From positions 1 to 7,518 of the forward strand of contig CAMFLN010000124.1 in the NCBI GenBank assembly GCA_945957305.1: a DNA stretch of 7,518 nt. Direction: 5' to 3'. The notes under the pieces were generated by a model. That model was not told where the DNA came from. It ran no database searches and was given only the letters and a program-made list of their open reading frames with translations. This document shows positions 6,685 to 7,518 of this stretch, piece by piece. The DNA is from an uncultured Planctomycetaceae bacterium. Lineage in GTDB: Bacteria; Planctomycetota; Planctomycetia; Pirellulales; JACPPG01. The position numbers and the translations under genes are program-made. The first letter of the stretch is position 1; every line of letters begins with the position of its first letter.

Positions 6685-7518
6685 TCAAGCTCCTGCCCGT
6701 TTGGCGGCGGGCCGATTCTGTCGCTGCTGTCGATTGCGCTGCTGGTTCGGCCGCGCTGGTTCGTCGGGCACTGACGGGGGTGCTTGTTCGGCATTCCACG
6801 CGTTCCAGAGTTTCTGCAGCTCCGCCAGCTTCGCCGTTTCCTTCGTCGCGAGATTCTGCGACTCGCCCAAATCGGAAGACAGGTTGTACAACTCGGGATC
6901 TTCACCGCTCCCGCGAGCGACAAGCAGCTTGTGGTCGTGGTGGCGGATCGCCCACTGCTTACCAAAGCGCCAATAGAGGGTGTCGTGAGGACTGCCCGTG
7001 GCTTTCCCGTCGAGATACGGCAGCAAGTCAACACCATCGAGCCTCCAACTCGGGTCGACGACTCCGCCGGCCGCGGTGACAACTGTCGGCAGAATATCGA
7101 GCTGAATGATCGGTTGCTCGAAGGTCTGGCCCGGCTTGATGCGCCCCTTCCACTGCATCGCGAACGGGACGCGGACTCCCCCTTCCCAAGTCGTGGCTTT
7201 GAACCCACGCAAGGGACCGTTGCTGGAAGTGGTTTGTGGCGTTGGGCCGCCATTGTCGGCCAAAAAGAAAACGATGGTATCTTCTTCCTGCCCCAGATCC
7301 TTGACCTTGGCCAGAACTTGCCCGACGGCGTCATCCATGGCTGACATCATGGCTGCAAAGATGCGTCGCTTTTCGTCTTGAATCTGGGGGAACCGGTCCA
7401 AGTATTTCTGCGGTGCCTGCAACGGGGCGTGTTGCGCATTGAAAGGCAAATACAAAAACCATGGCTGGTCCTTGTGCTCGTCGATGAACTTGACCGCGCG
7501 GCGGGCGTACTCGTCCGT
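6685..7518 (-). CDS. Sulfatase, C-terminal part (5' end missing)
   Basis: The minus-strand frame is open to the right edge of the window; 277 residues are visible, beginning TDEYARRAVKFIDEHKDQPW. Sulfatases of this family cleave sulfate esters using a formylglycine made from a Cys or Ser in a CxPSR-type motif; that part lies outside the window. Visible signatures are LPFNAQHAPLQAP (His30), the metal-binding pair in LADNGG (Asp88-Asn89), RGFKATTWEGGVRVP (Lys107, then EGG 112-114), LDILPTVV, LDGVDLLPYL and the closing PELYNLSSDLGESQNLA. The last 25 residues or so are a low-complexity tail rich in Gln, Asn, Arg and Pro, beyond the normal fold. Members are usually exported and act on sulfated polysaccharides, though no signal peptide can be checked here and the substrate is unknown. 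The gene converges on treY with 15 bases between stop codons. Confidence 0.95.
   Translation of the reverse strand, partial: TDEYARRAVKFIDEHKDQPWFLYLPFNAQHAPLQAPQKYLDRFPQIQDEKRRIFAAMMSAMDDAVGQVLAKVKDLGQEEDTIVFFLADNGGPTPQTTSSNGPLRGFKATTWEGGVRVPFAMQWKGRIKPGQTFEQPIIQLDILPTVVTAAGGVVDPSWRLDGVDLLPYLDGKATGSPHDTLYWRFGKQWAIRHHDHKLLVARGSGEDPELYNLSSDLGESQNLATKETAKLAELQKLWNAWNAEQAPPSVPDEPARPNQQRNRQQRQNRPAAKRAGA

Noticed and set aside
6698..6716. GCCCG/CGGGC inverted repeat near the end of the sulfatase gene
   Set aside because: It lies inside the coding tail, has a short stem and no T-run on either strand.
6474..7334. Minus-strand frame of 286 codons overlapping the sulfatase and the treY end
   Set aside because: Out of frame with the sulfatase motifs, Ser/Arg-rich translation; shadow of the sulfatase gene.
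1..7518. CRISPR arrays, tRNA or rRNA genes, insertion sequences, phage or defence genes
   Set aside because: I looked for regular repeats, cloverleaf-like structures, transposase motifs and defence-type domains and saw none; the coding space is taken up by metabolic and envelope genes.

Overview
The window looks like a piece of a GC-rich bacterial chromosome, most likely from a planctomycete (Pirellulales-like) or a related PVC-group bacterium. The grounds are a secreted PEP-CTERM protein, a formylglycine-type sulfatase and a glycogen-linked trehalose pathway lying side by side in high-GC DNA. That assignment is inference from gene content; there is no rRNA or marker gene here to prove it.

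Layout. (1) Bases 1-690, plus strand: the 3' part of a gene for an exported PEP-CTERM surface protein, whose start lies outside the window. (2) Bases 687-1358, plus strand: a membrane PAP2-type phosphatase whose GTG start overlaps the previous stop codon (GTGA). (3) Bases 1359-1654: a 296-base leader with no convincing gene, holding a tandem 10-mer, a palindrome and a spaced repeat. (4) Bases 1655-3466, plus strand: treZ, maltooligosyltrehalose trehalohydrolase. (5) Bases 3463-6669, plus strand: treY, maltooligosyltrehalose synthase, overlapping treZ by ATGA. (6) Bases 6685-7518, minus strand: the C-terminal part of a sulfatase gene that converges on treY across only 15 bases. Its N-terminal half, including the formylglycine cysteine motif, lies beyond the right edge.

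How the genes work together. TreY isomerises the reducing-end alpha-1,4 bond of a maltooligosaccharide into an alpha,alpha-1,1 bond. TreZ then cuts off free trehalose. The two overlapping genes form a complete two-step TreYZ module that turns glycogen or maltodextrin into trehalose. No debranching enzyme (treX/glgX) is in the window. The PEP-CTERM/PAP2 pair and the sulfatase look functionally separate: surface protein plus envelope lipid-phosphate chemistry in one case, sulfated-polysaccharide breakdown in the other.

I found no clearly novel multi-gene system. The points most worth a second look are a His-to-Gln change in an active-site motif of TreZ, an unusually long TreY with an extra segment before its acid/base residue, degenerate PAP2 motifs in a phosphatase coupled to a PEP-CTERM gene, and the repeat-bearing leader in front of treZ.
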